A stretch of DNA of 16,770 nucleotides from an uncultured Oscillospiraceae bacterium (GCA_910577525.1 CAJTLI010000043.1:1-16770), one strand, 5' to 3'. Numbered from the stretch's first letter, positions 1-6,894 are shown. Translations and numbers: made by a program. The notes: a model not told the origin generated them from the sequence alone.

Positions 1-26
1 CGTTATGTCAAGGCTTTCCAAGAAGA

Positions 27-52
27 AAATATAAACAAATTTATTTATATTT
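27..52. repeat. AT-rich 9-bp inverted repeat upstream of the XRE promoter
   Basis: AAATATAAA (27-35) is perfectly inverted as TTTATATTT (44-52) with an 8-base spacer. It ends 3 bases before the -35 hexamer at 56. The position fits either an UP element contacted by RNA polymerase or an operator for the XRE protein encoded just downstream. Which of these it is cannot be told from sequence. Confidence 0.5.
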
Positions 53-55
53 CGC

Positions 56-84
56 TTGACAGTTCTAAACATATCTGTTATACT
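56..84 (+). promoter_or_regulatory. Sigma-A promoter of the XRE gene
   Basis: TTGACA (56-61), a 17-base spacer, then TATACT (79-84): a perfect -35 and a one-mismatch -10 at ideal spacing. A weak inverted pair, ACAG (59-62) and CTGT (75-78), lies between the hexamers and could be part of an operator. Because the promoter occupies these bases, an upstream TTG start at 56 is not credible. Confidence 0.88.
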
Positions 85-121
85 CCAAGTGTCCCCATTA
101 CATAGATTGGAGTTGGCAGTT

Positions 122-634
122 ATGGCGATTGGTGAACGTATTCGCTTCTTCCGCAATAAGAAAGGTGTCACGCAGAAGTATCTCGGTCAGGTGGTGGGGT
201 TCCCGGAACGCTCCGCCGATGTGCGTATGGCGCAGTATGAAACCGGGAGCCGCACCCCCAAGGCCGACCTGACCCGGACGCTGGCGGGCTTCTTTGAAGT
301 CTCCACCGATGCCCTGACCGTCCCTGACATAGATAGCGATATTGGCCTCATGCACACCCTCTTTGCCCTGGAGGATATACGGGGGCTGACCATCGGGGAG
401 ATTGACGGCGAAATCTGTCTGCGGCTGGACAAATCCAAGGGTAGGACTTATCTCTCCATGCTTGAAATGTTCTCCAGGTGGGCCAATGAAGCCAAGAAGC
501 TGGAAGCTGGGGAAATCACCAGGGAGGAGTACGACCATTGGCGTTACACATATCCCGCAGTTGAGGCCCAGCGCACAAGGGATGAGCTTGACGCACTCCG
601 GGCAAAGCGCAAGGCGGCGGAGACAGAGGAATAG
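122..634 (+). CDS. XRE-family HTH regulator of a clostridial mobile element
   Basis: This 170-residue protein is a probable DNA-binding repressor. The N-terminal ~60 residues form an XRE/Cro-type helix-turn-helix (RIRFFRNKKGVTQKYLG, then MAQYETGSRTPKADL). The rest includes the stretch IGLMHTLFALED and a charged, helical C-terminus (RDELDALRAKRKAAE). From memory, this arrangement is common in regulators carried by clostridial integrative and conjugative elements; that is recognition, not a search result. The ATG at 122 was chosen because GGAG (109-112) lies 9 bases upstream and the promoter at 56-84 excludes earlier starts. Base composition is less GC-rich than the genes from 846 onward, which fits transferred DNA at the edge of an island. 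No integrase or other element gene is visible; they would lie to the left of the window. Confidence 0.9.
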   Translation: MAIGERIRFFRNKKGVTQKYLGQVVGFPERSADVRMAQYETGSRTPKADLTRTLAGFFEVSTDALTVPDIDSDIGLMHTLFALEDIRGLTIGEIDGEICLRLDKSKGRTYLSMLEMFSRWANEAKKLEAGEITREEYDHWRYTYPAVEAQRTRDELDALRAKRKAAETEE

Positions 635-639
635 ACAGC

Positions 640-677
640 AAAAAGCCCTTACCGACGTTGCCATCGGTAAGGGCTTT
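640..677. terminator. 14-bp hairpin terminator, probably bidirectional
   Basis: AAAGCCCTTACCGA (642-655) pairs perfectly with TCGGTAAGGGCTTT (664-677) around an 8-base loop. It starts 7 bases after the XRE stop. The A-run at 640-644 gives a T5 tail on the minus strand, so the hairpin can also stop leftward transcripts arriving from the GMP synthase gene. On the plus strand the tail is short (TTTCTAATAT). Confidence 0.75.
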
Positions 678-845
678 CTAATATGGATTTTGTCACCCAC
701 AAGCCGCAAAGGAACACGTTTCACCTGCAATCCACCGGGGATACAGAATGATACGGCCTATGGGGAGCGTTATCAAATCGTTATCAAAAGAGGAGCGCAA
801 AACCGTCTATTCGTTGTGCCGCAACGGGTTCAGGACTTCAAAATC
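678..845. other. Non-coding end of a putative integrated element
   Basis: I see no gene in these 168 bases. They lie between the XRE terminator and the stop codon of the GMP synthase gene. They contain the 10-base direct repeat at 768-788 and run straight into the 3' end of the GMP synthase gene. This fits the attachment-site end of an island inserted at that gene, but no second copy of the junction is inside the window, so it remains an inference. Confidence 0.4.
768..788 (+). repeat. Paired CGTTATCAAA direct repeat (possible integrase arm sites)
   Basis: CGTTATCAAA occurs at 768-777 and again at 779-788, so the copies start 11 bases apart, one helical turn. They lie about 60 bases from the GMP synthase stop codon. 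Short direct repeats with this phasing near an attachment core are typical arm-type sites for tyrosine integrases or sites for excisionases. No integrase is visible here, so the function is inferred from position. Confidence 0.4.
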
Positions 846-1826
846 TCATTCCCACTCAATTGTCCCCACCGGCTTAGGCGTCAGGTCATACAGCACCCGG
901 CACACCCCCGGGACCTCCGCCAGAATGCGGTTCGTAATTGTTTTCAGAACGGTCCAGTCCACCTCCGGAACCGTGGCGGTCATGGCGTCCACCGTGTTGA
1001 CAGCCCGAATAATCACAGGCCAGTCAAAGGCTCGCTTGCCGTCCCGTACGCCGGTGGAGCGGAAATCAGGCACCACGGTAAAGAACTGCCATACCTGCTT
1101 GGAAAGGCCCGCCCTGCCGAATTCCTCCCGCAGAATGGCGTCGGACTCCCGCAGTGCGGCCAGGCGGTCCCGGGTGATGGCCCCCAGGCACCGCACGCCC
1201 AGTCCGGGGCCGGGGAAGGGCTGGCGCTCCACCATGGACTCAGGCAGTCCCAGCGCCCTGCCCACCACCCGGACCTCGTCCTTGAACAGCAGGCGTACCG
1301 GCTCCACCAGCTCAAAATTCAAGTCCTCCGGCAGGCCGCCCACATTGTGGTGGGCTTTGACGCCATCGCTCTCCAGAATGTCCGGGTAAATGGTCCCCTG
1401 GGCCAGGAAGGTGATGCCCTCCAGCTTGCGGGCCTCCTCCTCAAATACCTTGATGAACTCGCCGCCGATGATCTTGCGCTTGCGCTCCGGCTCATCCACC
1501 CCGGCCAGCAGATCCAAAAACCGGTCGGCGACGTCCACATAGATCAGGTTGGCGTCCAGCTGGTCCCGGAACACGGCCAGCACCTGCTCGCTCTCACCCT
1601 TGCGCATCAGGCCGTGATTCACATGGACGCATACCAGCTGTTTGCCGATGGCGCGGATGAGCAGCGCCGCCACCACCGACGAGTCCACTCCGCCGGACAG
1701 GGCCAGCAGCACCTTTTTGTCTCCCACCTGAGCCCTGACCTCGGCCACCTGCTCCTGGATAAAGGCTTCCGCCAGCTCGGGGGTGCTGATTCGTTTCATC
1801 TCCGCGGGACGCACATTGTTTGCCAT
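846..1826 (-). CDS. guaA: GMP synthase, ATP-pyrophosphatase/dimerisation subunit only
   Basis: GMP synthase converts XMP to GMP using ATP and ammonia, the last step of GMP synthesis. This 326-residue protein has the N-type ATP-pyrophosphatase P-loop SGGVDSS (44-50), the MRKGE segment (74-78), the XMP-binding loop RQPFPGPGLGVR (201-212) and the usual C-terminal end KPVGTIEWE. It lacks the ~190-residue glutamine amidotransferase domain of the usual ~510-residue bacterial GuaA. The short form appears genuine: the ATG at 1826 has GGAGG (1834-1838) 7 bases upstream and a promoter at 1903-1931. It therefore resembles the archaeal two-subunit arrangement (GuaAb) and should need a separate glutaminase subunit or free ammonia. 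No partner gene is in the window. Its 3' end borders probable mobile DNA. Confidence 0.93.
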   Translation of the reverse strand: MANNVRPAEMKRISTPELAEAFIQEQVAEVRAQVGDKKVLLALSGGVDSSVVAALLIRAIGKQLVCVHVNHGLMRKGESEQVLAVFRDQLDANLIYVDVADRFLDLLAGVDEPERKRKIIGGEFIKVFEEEARKLEGITFLAQGTIYPDILESDGVKAHHNVGGLPEDLNFELVEPVRLLFKDEVRVVGRALGLPESMVERQPFPGPGLGVRCLGAITRDRLAALRESDAILREEFGRAGLSKQVWQFFTVVPDFRSTGVRDGKRAFDWPVIIRAVNTVDAMTATVPEVDWTVLKTITNRILAEVPGVCRVLYDLTPKPVGTIEWE

Positions 1827-1902
1827 AGTCCAGCCTCCATTTTCTGTTGTGTAGTTTTGGGGTGCCGCGGCGTACCGGCCTTTCCCTCAAAAAACTGAGC
1901 CT

Positions 1903-1931
1903 ATTATACACCACGGAAGCTCCCGGCGCAA
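1903..1931 (-). promoter_or_regulatory. Promoter of the GMP synthase gene
   Basis: Read on the minus strand: TTGCGC (1931-1926), 17 bases, then a perfect TATAAT (1908-1903). The predicted start near 1896 leaves a leader of about 70 bases. I see no recognisable purine or guanine riboswitch core in that leader. Confidence 0.65.
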
Positions 1932-2048
1932 GTGCGGCGGGGACCCTTGGGAATTTGGGCGCCGTTTGAAGCCCGGCAATGCGCCAAGGGAGAAACGCTG
2001 CCTTTTCCGCCCGGCGGGAGGGACATTTTTTTGCTCAAAACCATAGAT

Positions 2049-2077
2049 TGGGGAAAACCGAACAGGAGGTTTCCCCA
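2049..2077 (+). promoter_or_regulatory. Hairpin presenting the murE ribosome binding site
   Basis: TGGGGAAA (2049-2056) is perfectly complementary to TTTCCCCA (2070-2077). The 13-base loop holds the whole Shine-Dalgarno sequence AGGAGG (2064-2069), and the A of the start codon is the last paired base. This could tune translation of the MurE-like ligase by exposing the ribosome site while occluding the start codon. The structure is seen directly; the regulatory role is inference. Confidence 0.5.
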
Positions 2078-3513
2078 TGAAGCTGTCCCAACTGCTGTCC
2101 GCCCTGGGGACGGGCTGCCCCCAGGACCCGGACATCACCGCCCTGGCCTGCGACTCCCGGGAGGTCATCCCCGGGGCCCTGTTTGTGGCCATGGAGGGGG
2201 CCAACGCCGATGGCCGAGACTATCTGCCCGATGCCCTGAACCGGGGCGCCGCCGCCGTAGTGTGCCGTCCGCCCCTGCCCCCGGGCCTCCCCGGCGCCGC
2301 CGTGGACAATCCCCGGACCGCCCTGGCCCTGCTGGCCGCGGAATTTTATGAGCACCCGGAAAAGGAGCTCACCCTGATCGCCGTCACCGGCACCAAGGGC
2401 AAGACCACCACCGCCCACATGCTCCGGGACATTCTCACCGCCGCGGGGCGCAGGACCGGCATGATCGGCACGCTGGGGGCCTATATCGGCCCGGAAATGC
2501 TGGCCGGCGGGCTCAACACCACCCCCGAGCCCATCGCCCTCCACCGCACTCTGCGAGCCATGGCGGACGCGGGCTGCACCCACGTGGTGATGGAGGTCTC
2601 CTCCCAGGCCATGAAGCTGAAGCGGGTCCACGGCCTCACCTTTGCCGCCGGGTTGTTTCTCAACCTGACCCCGGACCACATCGGCGGGGCCGAGCACGCC
2701 AGCTTTGACGAGTACCGCGCCTGCAAGGCGGCTCTGTTCCGCCAGTGCGCCGCCGCCGTGGGCAGCGCGGACGACCCCAATTGGCCCGTCATGGCCGCCC
2801 AGGTCCCCAGGGACACGCCCGTCCTCACCTTCGGCTTCGGAGAAGGGACGGACGTGCGCGCCCTGTTTGCCGCGCCGGACCCGGACCGCCCTCTGTCCAC
2901 CCACCTCATCCTGGAGGGAGCCGCGCCCTATGCCATTCCCATGCCCGGGCGGTTCAACGCCGCCGACGCTCTGGCGGCCATTGCCCTGAGCCGGGCGCTG
3001 GGCCTACCCGACGGGGCCGTCCGGGCCGGACTGGCCCGCGTCTCCGTCCCGGGCCGGGCGCAGATCGTCCCCGTGCCCGCGCCCTATTCCGTAATCATTG
3101 ACTACGCCCACAACGGCGCCAGCTTTGACGCCATTCTCTCCGCCCTGCGGGAACACCGGCCAAACCGGGTTATTGCCGTATTCGGCGCGGGAGGCGACCG
3201 CCCCAAGCTCCGCCGGAGAGATATGGCCCGCTCCGCCGTCCGGTGGGCGGACTGCGCCGTCCTCACCGAGGACAATCCACGCTCCGAACGGGCGGAGGAT
3301 ATCTGCGGGGACATCGCCGCCGCCCTGGGGGATTTCCCCCACGAGACCATCCTGGACCGCCGCGAGGCCATTTTCCGGGCCCTGGACCTGGCCGGGCCGG
3401 GAGACGTGGTGGCGCTGCTGGGCAAGGGACACGAGGGGTACATTGAGGAGAAGGGCGTCCGCCGCCCCTTTTCCGAGACGGCGGTTTTAATGGAATATTT
3501 CGACGGGCGCTGA
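2077..3513 (+). CDS. murE: MurE-family UDP-MurNAc-tripeptide ligase
   Basis: Mur ligases add an amino acid to the UDP-MurNAc peptide during cytoplasmic peptidoglycan precursor synthesis. The 478 residues show all three domains. The N-terminal nucleotide-sugar domain covers about 1-95. The central ATPase has TGTKGKTTT (104-112), NTTP (147-150), EVSSQA (173-178) and the probable carbamylated Lys217 in EYRACKAALF. The C-terminal domain has DYAHN (342-346), DNPR (399-402) and GKGHE (449-453). DNPR is the meso-diaminopimelate specificity motif of E. coli-type MurE. The segment NLTPDHIGGAEHASFDEY differs from the usual DHLDYHGTM form, and SSQA replaces SSHA, so this is a divergent branch. Length matches the family. 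The gene stands alone, outside a division and cell-wall cluster, so it could be a paralogue of a main MurE elsewhere. The start is fixed by AGGAGG 7 bases upstream. Confidence 0.88.
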   Translation: MKLSQLLSALGTGCPQDPDITALACDSREVIPGALFVAMEGANADGRDYLPDALNRGAAAVVCRPPLPPGLPGAAVDNPRTALALLAAEFYEHPEKELTLIAVTGTKGKTTTAHMLRDILTAAGRRTGMIGTLGAYIGPEMLAGGLNTTPEPIALHRTLRAMADAGCTHVVMEVSSQAMKLKRVHGLTFAAGLFLNLTPDHIGGAEHASFDEYRACKAALFRQCAAAVGSADDPNWPVMAAQVPRDTPVLTFGFGEGTDVRALFAAPDPDRPLSTHLILEGAAPYAIPMPGRFNAADALAAIALSRALGLPDGAVRAGLARVSVPGRAQIVPVPAPYSVIIDYAHNGASFDAILSALREHRPNRVIAVFGAGGDRPKLRRRDMARSAVRWADCAVLTEDNPRSERAEDICGDIAAALGDFPHETILDRREAIFRALDLAGPGDVVALLGKGHEGYIEEKGVRRPFSETAVLMEYFDGR

Positions 3514-3537
3514 CGCCGGATTCCCTTTTTCGGCGTC
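3512..3537 (+). terminator. Weak hairpin overlapping the murE stop
   Basis: GACGCCG (3512-3518) pairs with CGGCGTC (3531-3537) around a 12-base loop. It overlaps the murE stop codon and has no following T-run, so termination is doubtful. Confidence 0.3.
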
Positions 3538-3541
3538 TACG

Positions 3542-3615
3542 GGACTGTACCTCCCCTGAGCGCCTCGCTTTTGGAAGATAACGGAAAATTTAAGAGAGGA
3601 CTGTACTTCCCCTCA
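3542..3615 (+). repeat. Two copies of an 18-base direct repeat
   Basis: GGACTGTACCTCCCCTGA (3542-3559) recurs at 3598-3615 with two substitutions, 56 bases apart. Both copies lie in the non-coding gap between murE and the lepA terminator. I do not recognise the repeat. Confidence 0.55.
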
Positions 3616-3631
3616 CGGGTTGCCCGGAACA

Positions 3632-3661
3632 AGAAAAAGCGCCCCCTTTCAGGGGGCGCTT
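3632..3661 (-). terminator. Rho-independent terminator for the lepA transcript
   Basis: The stem AAGCGCCCCC (3637-3646) pairs with GGGGGCGCTT (3652-3661) around a 5-base loop. On the minus strand it is followed by a T-run (complement of 3634-3638). It lies 40 bases beyond the duplicated lepA tail but about 200 bases beyond the stop codon of the full-length lepA, so the tail copy sits where the original gene end might have been. Confidence 0.85.
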
Positions 3662-3700
3662 GGGCTGCTGAAACAGCAAAATTTTGTCACAGAGGGATGG

Positions 3701-3733
3701 TTATCCCTCGTCGTCCAGCTTCAGCACCGCCAT
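3701..3733 (-). pseudogene. Second, diverged copy of the lepA 3' end
   Basis: Read on the minus strand, these 33 bases encode MAVLKLDDEG and a TAA stop, exactly the last residues of the LepA gene ending at 3859. They match 3859-3891 at 30 of 33 positions. All three differences are synonymous (a Leu codon changed at two positions and a Glu codon at one). Upstream in the same frame the copy reads RDDA, not LepA's TEAF, so homology stops there. Only synonymous change suggests both copies came from functional lepA ends, as when an integrating element carries a replacement gene tail, rather than from recent slippage. Confidence 0.6.
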
Positions 3734-3858
3734 GGCGTCGTCGCGGGCTGCACAGCGCTCGCTTCCACCTGCGGCGAAGCTCGCTTATTCCGCCGCTCCT
3801 CCTTTTCCCGGCAAACCCGCTTCGCTGGGCTTTGCCGGGAGCCGCCTGCGGCGGGCGT
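3734..3858. other. Spacer between the two lepA ends
   Basis: No gene is visible. The spacer holds a strong hairpin, CCCGGCAAACCC (from about 3808) with GGGCTTTGCCGGG (ending about 3840), one base bulged, plus further GC-rich short repeats. It is bounded on both sides by a lepA tail, so it may be what remains of an insertion or rearrangement. Confidence 0.4.
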
Positions 3859-5670
3859 TTATCCTTCGTCGTCCAGCTTTAACACCGCCATGAAGGCCTC
3901 CGTGGGCATCTGGACCGTACCGAGACTTCGCATCTTCTTCTTGCCCTCTTTCTGCTTCTCCAGCAGCTTCTTCTTCCGGGTGATGTCGCCGCCGTAGCAC
4001 TTGGCCAGCACGTCCTTGCGCAGGGCTTTCAGCGTCTCCCGGGCGATGACCTTGCCGCCGATGGCCGCCTGGATGGGCACCTCGAACATCTGCCGGGGGA
4101 TGTTCTCCTTCAGCTTCTCACAGATCCGCCGGGCCCGCTTGTAGGCCTTCTCACGATGGGCGATGAAGGACAGGGCATCCACCTGATCGCCGTTGAGCAG
4201 CAAATCCACCTTCACCAGGTCGGAGGGGCGGTACTCGTCCAGCTCGTAGTCCAGGGAGGCGTATCCTCGGGTCTTGGCCTTCAGGGTATCGAAAAAGTCG
4301 TAGATGATCTCGTTGAGGGGCATGAGATACCGGATTTCCACCAGATTGGTGTCCAGGTACTGCATATCCTTGTACTCCCCCCGGCGGTCCTGACACAGGG
4401 GCATGACATTGCCCACATAGTCCGGCGGCGAGATGATGGACACGCTGGCATAGGGCTCCATGGCCTCCTTGATGGAGCCGGGATCGGGGTAGTTGTGGGG
4501 GTTGTCCACCCGCACCACAGTCCCATCCGTTTTTGTCACCTCATAAATTACCGAGGGTAATGTGGTGATGAGGTCCAGGTCGAACTCCCGCTCCAGCCGC
4601 TCCTGGATGATCTCCATGTGGAGCATCCCCAAAAAGCCGCAGCGGAAGCCGAAGCCCAGGGCGATGGAGGACTCGGGCTCGAAGGACAAAGAGGCGTCGT
4701 TGAGCTGGAGCTTTTCCAGAGCGTCCCGCAGGTCGGGGTATTTGCTGCCGTCCTCGGTGTAGACGCCGCAGTACACCATGGCCTGGGCGGGGCGGTAGCC
4801 GGGGAGCGGTTCGGCGGTGGGCCGCTGGGCCTCGGTGATGGTGTCCCCCACCCGGGTGTCCTTGACGGTCTTGATGGAGGCGGTAAACCAGCCCACCTCC
4901 CCGGCGGACAGCTCGGGGGCGCTCTCCATGCCCAGGGGCCGCAGCCAGCCGCAGTCCAGCACATTGTACTGGGCCCCGGAGGCCATGAGCCTCACCTGCA
5001 TCCCCGGGCGTATGGTCCCCTCCATGACGCGGAAGTAGACGATGACCCCCAGGTAGGGGTCATACTGGCTGTCGAAGATGAGGGCCTTCAGCGGCGCGGC
5101 GGGGTCCCCGGCGGGGGCGGGGATATTGTTCACGATGTCCTCCAGCACGGAGGGGATGTTGATCCCCTGTTTGGCGGAGATCTCCGGGGCGTCCAGGGCG
5201 GGCAGGCCGATGATGTCCTCAATCTCGTGCTTCACCCGCTGGGGGTCGGCGGCGGGCAGGTCGATTTTGTTCAGCACGGGCCGGATTTCCAGGTCGTGGT
5301 CCAGGGCCAGATAGGTGTTGGCCAGCGTTTGCGCCTCCACCCCCTGGGCGGCGTCCACCACCAGCACCGCACCCTCGCAGGCGGCGAGAGAACGGCTCAC
5401 CTCGTAGTTGAAGTCCACGTGGCCCGGGGTGTCGATGAGGTTGAGGCAGTAGGTCTGGCCGTCGGCGGCCCGGTAGTCCATGCGCACCGCCCGGGCCTTG
5501 ATGGTGATGCCCCGCTCCCGCTCCAGGTCCATGTTGTCCAGCAGCTGGGACTCCATCTGCCGCTGCTCCACCGCGCCGCAGATCTCGATCATCCGGTCGG
5601 ACAGGGTGGATTTCCCATGGTCGATGTGGGCGATTATGGAAAAGTTTCGAATTTTGGATTGGTCAGTCAT
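3859..5670 (-). CDS. lepA: Elongation factor 4 (LepA), translational GTPase
   Basis: LepA/EF4 binds ribosomes and uses GTP; it has been proposed to back-translocate stalled ribosomes and to affect initiation or assembly. The 603-residue protein matches the usual ~600. It opens with the G1 loop AHIDHGKST (14-22), then has RERGITIK, DTPGHVDF and NKIDLP, followed by EF-G-like domains and the LepA-specific C-terminus (ending VQMPTEAFMAVLKLDDEG). The start at 5670 (MTDQSKIRNF) is chosen because GGAGG (5680-5684) lies 9 bases upstream; an in-frame extension to 5742 adds 24 residues foreign to the family. It is the last gene of a leftward run and follows the SGNH-like gene by 89 bases, with a hairpin at 5699-5716 between them. 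Its 3' end is partly duplicated at 3701-3733. Confidence 0.97.
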   Translation of the reverse strand: MTDQSKIRNFSIIAHIDHGKSTLSDRMIEICGAVEQRQMESQLLDNMDLERERGITIKARAVRMDYRAADGQTYCLNLIDTPGHVDFNYEVSRSLAACEGAVLVVDAAQGVEAQTLANTYLALDHDLEIRPVLNKIDLPAADPQRVKHEIEDIIGLPALDAPEISAKQGINIPSVLEDIVNNIPAPAGDPAAPLKALIFDSQYDPYLGVIVYFRVMEGTIRPGMQVRLMASGAQYNVLDCGWLRPLGMESAPELSAGEVGWFTASIKTVKDTRVGDTITEAQRPTAEPLPGYRPAQAMVYCGVYTEDGSKYPDLRDALEKLQLNDASLSFEPESSIALGFGFRCGFLGMLHMEIIQERLEREFDLDLITTLPSVIYEVTKTDGTVVRVDNPHNYPDPGSIKEAMEPYASVSIISPPDYVGNVMPLCQDRRGEYKDMQYLDTNLVEIRYLMPLNEIIYDFFDTLKAKTRGYASLDYELDEYRPSDLVKVDLLLNGDQVDALSFIAHREKAYKRARRICEKLKENIPRQMFEVPIQAAIGGKVIARETLKALRKDVLAKCYGGDITRKKKLLEKQKEGKKKMRSLGTVQMPTEAFMAVLKLDDEG

Positions 5671-5698
5671 AGGAAAAAACCTCCGTAGGGAAATCCAC

Positions 5699-5716
5699 CC
5701 CCGCCGTGAGGCGGGG
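5699..5716 (-). promoter_or_regulatory. Short GC hairpin in the gap before lepA
   Basis: CCCCGCC (5699-5705) pairs with GGCGGGG (5710-5716) around GTGA. It lies between the SGNH-like gene and lepA. There is no T-run, so it may be an mRNA stability or attenuation element or a weak terminator. Confidence 0.3.
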
Positions 5717-5759
5717 CGCGGGAAGCGCGAAATTGAAATCAAAACCGGGGCCCCCGCGC

Positions 5760-6836
5760 TTACCGCGCCGGGTCCTCCGGCGGCGCTCCGTCCGCCCAGC
5801 CGTACCGCTCGAACAGCCCGTCGTAGTCATAGCCGGTGACGAACTGCCGCAGCTCGTCGATCTGCTTTTGGTAAAACTGGGGCCAGATGGTCCACTCCCC
5901 CGCCAGCACCTGCTCCGCCTCATAGCGTGTGACAAGCGTGGAGCAGTGGATGTGGTCGGCGTACTGGTTCAGGTCGGTGATGGTGCCCTGGGCGTTGAGA
6001 AAGCTGGACAGGCGCACGTTTTCGCACGCCAGCAGCCGCCCGCAGGCATACTCCAGGGCGTGGAGAATGGCCTCCGTCTGCCCCAGGCGGTCCGCCTGAT
6101 CCCAGTACAGCACGCTGTAGGGCGGGAACCAGATGACAAACTGGGTGTCCGGGTGGGCCTGCGCCCAGCCGCACACCACGTCCATACACCGCTCCGCCGT
6201 AGTCAGAAAAGCATCGTCCGGCAGGACCGTACCGGTGGGCTCCGGCCTGGGGTAGCCCGCCAGGGCGTCGCCAATGGAGAACCGGGTGGTTCCCTCCCAG
6301 AGATAGGCCTCGTCCAGGGAGGTTTTGGCCTTCTCCCCCAGAATCAGGGACTTCACCGCCAGGGCCAGGCTCTCCGCATTGAAATAGAGCTGAACATCGT
6401 CAAGGGGGTTGTCGTTGTAGAGGTATTCGGGCAGTTCGGAGCCCTGGTCCGGCCGGATCAGCAGGTTGGGGTCCAGGCAGAAAAACACCTGGGACAGCTC
6501 CCCGTGGGTGCGGAAGGCCAGGTCCAGCGCGGTGTCGAATTCGCTCAGCCGCCCGTCCGGGAAGGTGATTTTCAGGGTCTTTTCCCCCGTCCCCTCGGTA
6601 AACCAGGAGGCCCGGTAATTGGCCGCCAGGGAGGTGCCCATCAGAATGCTGGAGTAGTCCTGGCGGCGGATCAGCCCCGCCAGCTCGTACCGCTCGTTGA
6701 CAAACAGGGCGGTCTCCCCCTCCGCCAGGGTCCGGGCCGTGAGCAGCGGGTCTACCCAGGCCACCAGCCCCGCCGCCCCCGCCAGCAGGAGCAGGGCGCA
6801 GGAGAGGGCTGTGAGGAAAAAGGTTTTTGCTTTCAT
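5760..6836 (-). CDS. MBOAT-associated SGNH/GDSL-like exported protein
   Basis: This is a probable extracytoplasmic partner of the MBOAT acyltransferase encoded just upstream. In known pairs (for example AlgI with AlgJ/AlgX, or PatA with PatB), the SGNH-fold protein completes O-acetyl transfer to an extracellular polymer. The 358 residues begin with KAKTFFLTALSCALLLLAG, an uncleaved anchor or signal segment (about 5-28). A GTS nucleophile motif follows (67-69, in ILMGTSLAANYR), and near the C-terminus ADHIH gives Asp294 and His297 in the DxxH spacing of SGNH enzymes. Ser69 would be the nucleophile. The start has AGGGGG upstream. The gene follows the MBOAT gene by 102 bases, a gap filled partly by an interspersed repeat. 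The acceptor polymer is unknown; family assignment rests on motifs and context. Confidence 0.75.
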   Translation of the reverse strand: MKAKTFFLTALSCALLLLAGAAGLVAWVDPLLTARTLAEGETALFVNERYELAGLIRRQDYSSILMGTSLAANYRASWFTEGTGEKTLKITFPDGRLSEFDTALDLAFRTHGELSQVFFCLDPNLLIRPDQGSELPEYLYNDNPLDDVQLYFNAESLALAVKSLILGEKAKTSLDEAYLWEGTTRFSIGDALAGYPRPEPTGTVLPDDAFLTTAERCMDVVCGWAQAHPDTQFVIWFPPYSVLYWDQADRLGQTEAILHALEYACGRLLACENVRLSSFLNAQGTITDLNQYADHIHCSTLVTRYEAEQVLAGEWTIWPQFYQKQIDELRQFVTGYDYDGLFERYGWADGAPPEDPAR

Positions 6837-6894
6837 GCCCAGGCCCCCTTTTGCTTGTATCCCGCCCTCGGCCCGGCCGGCAATCGCCGCCCTC

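Noticed and set aside
56..121. N-terminal extension of the first XRE gene from a TTG at 56
   Set aside because: The bases are the promoter (TTGACA and TATACT) and no ribosome site precedes 56. The ATG at 122 has GGAG and begins the conserved domain.
402..1898. Long plus-strand open frame of 498 codons over the GMP synthase gene
   Set aside because: It is the antisense shadow of guaA and the XRE gene in GC-rich DNA. The composition is unnatural and no family motifs are visible.
1932..2076. Separate promoter for murE
   Set aside because: No hexamer pair at 16-18 base spacing is convincing in this gap. Transcription start for murE is left uncalled.
4618..5688. Plus-strand open frame opposite lepA (356 codons)
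   Set aside because: A shadow of lepA, low-complexity Gly/Val/His-rich, with no motif.
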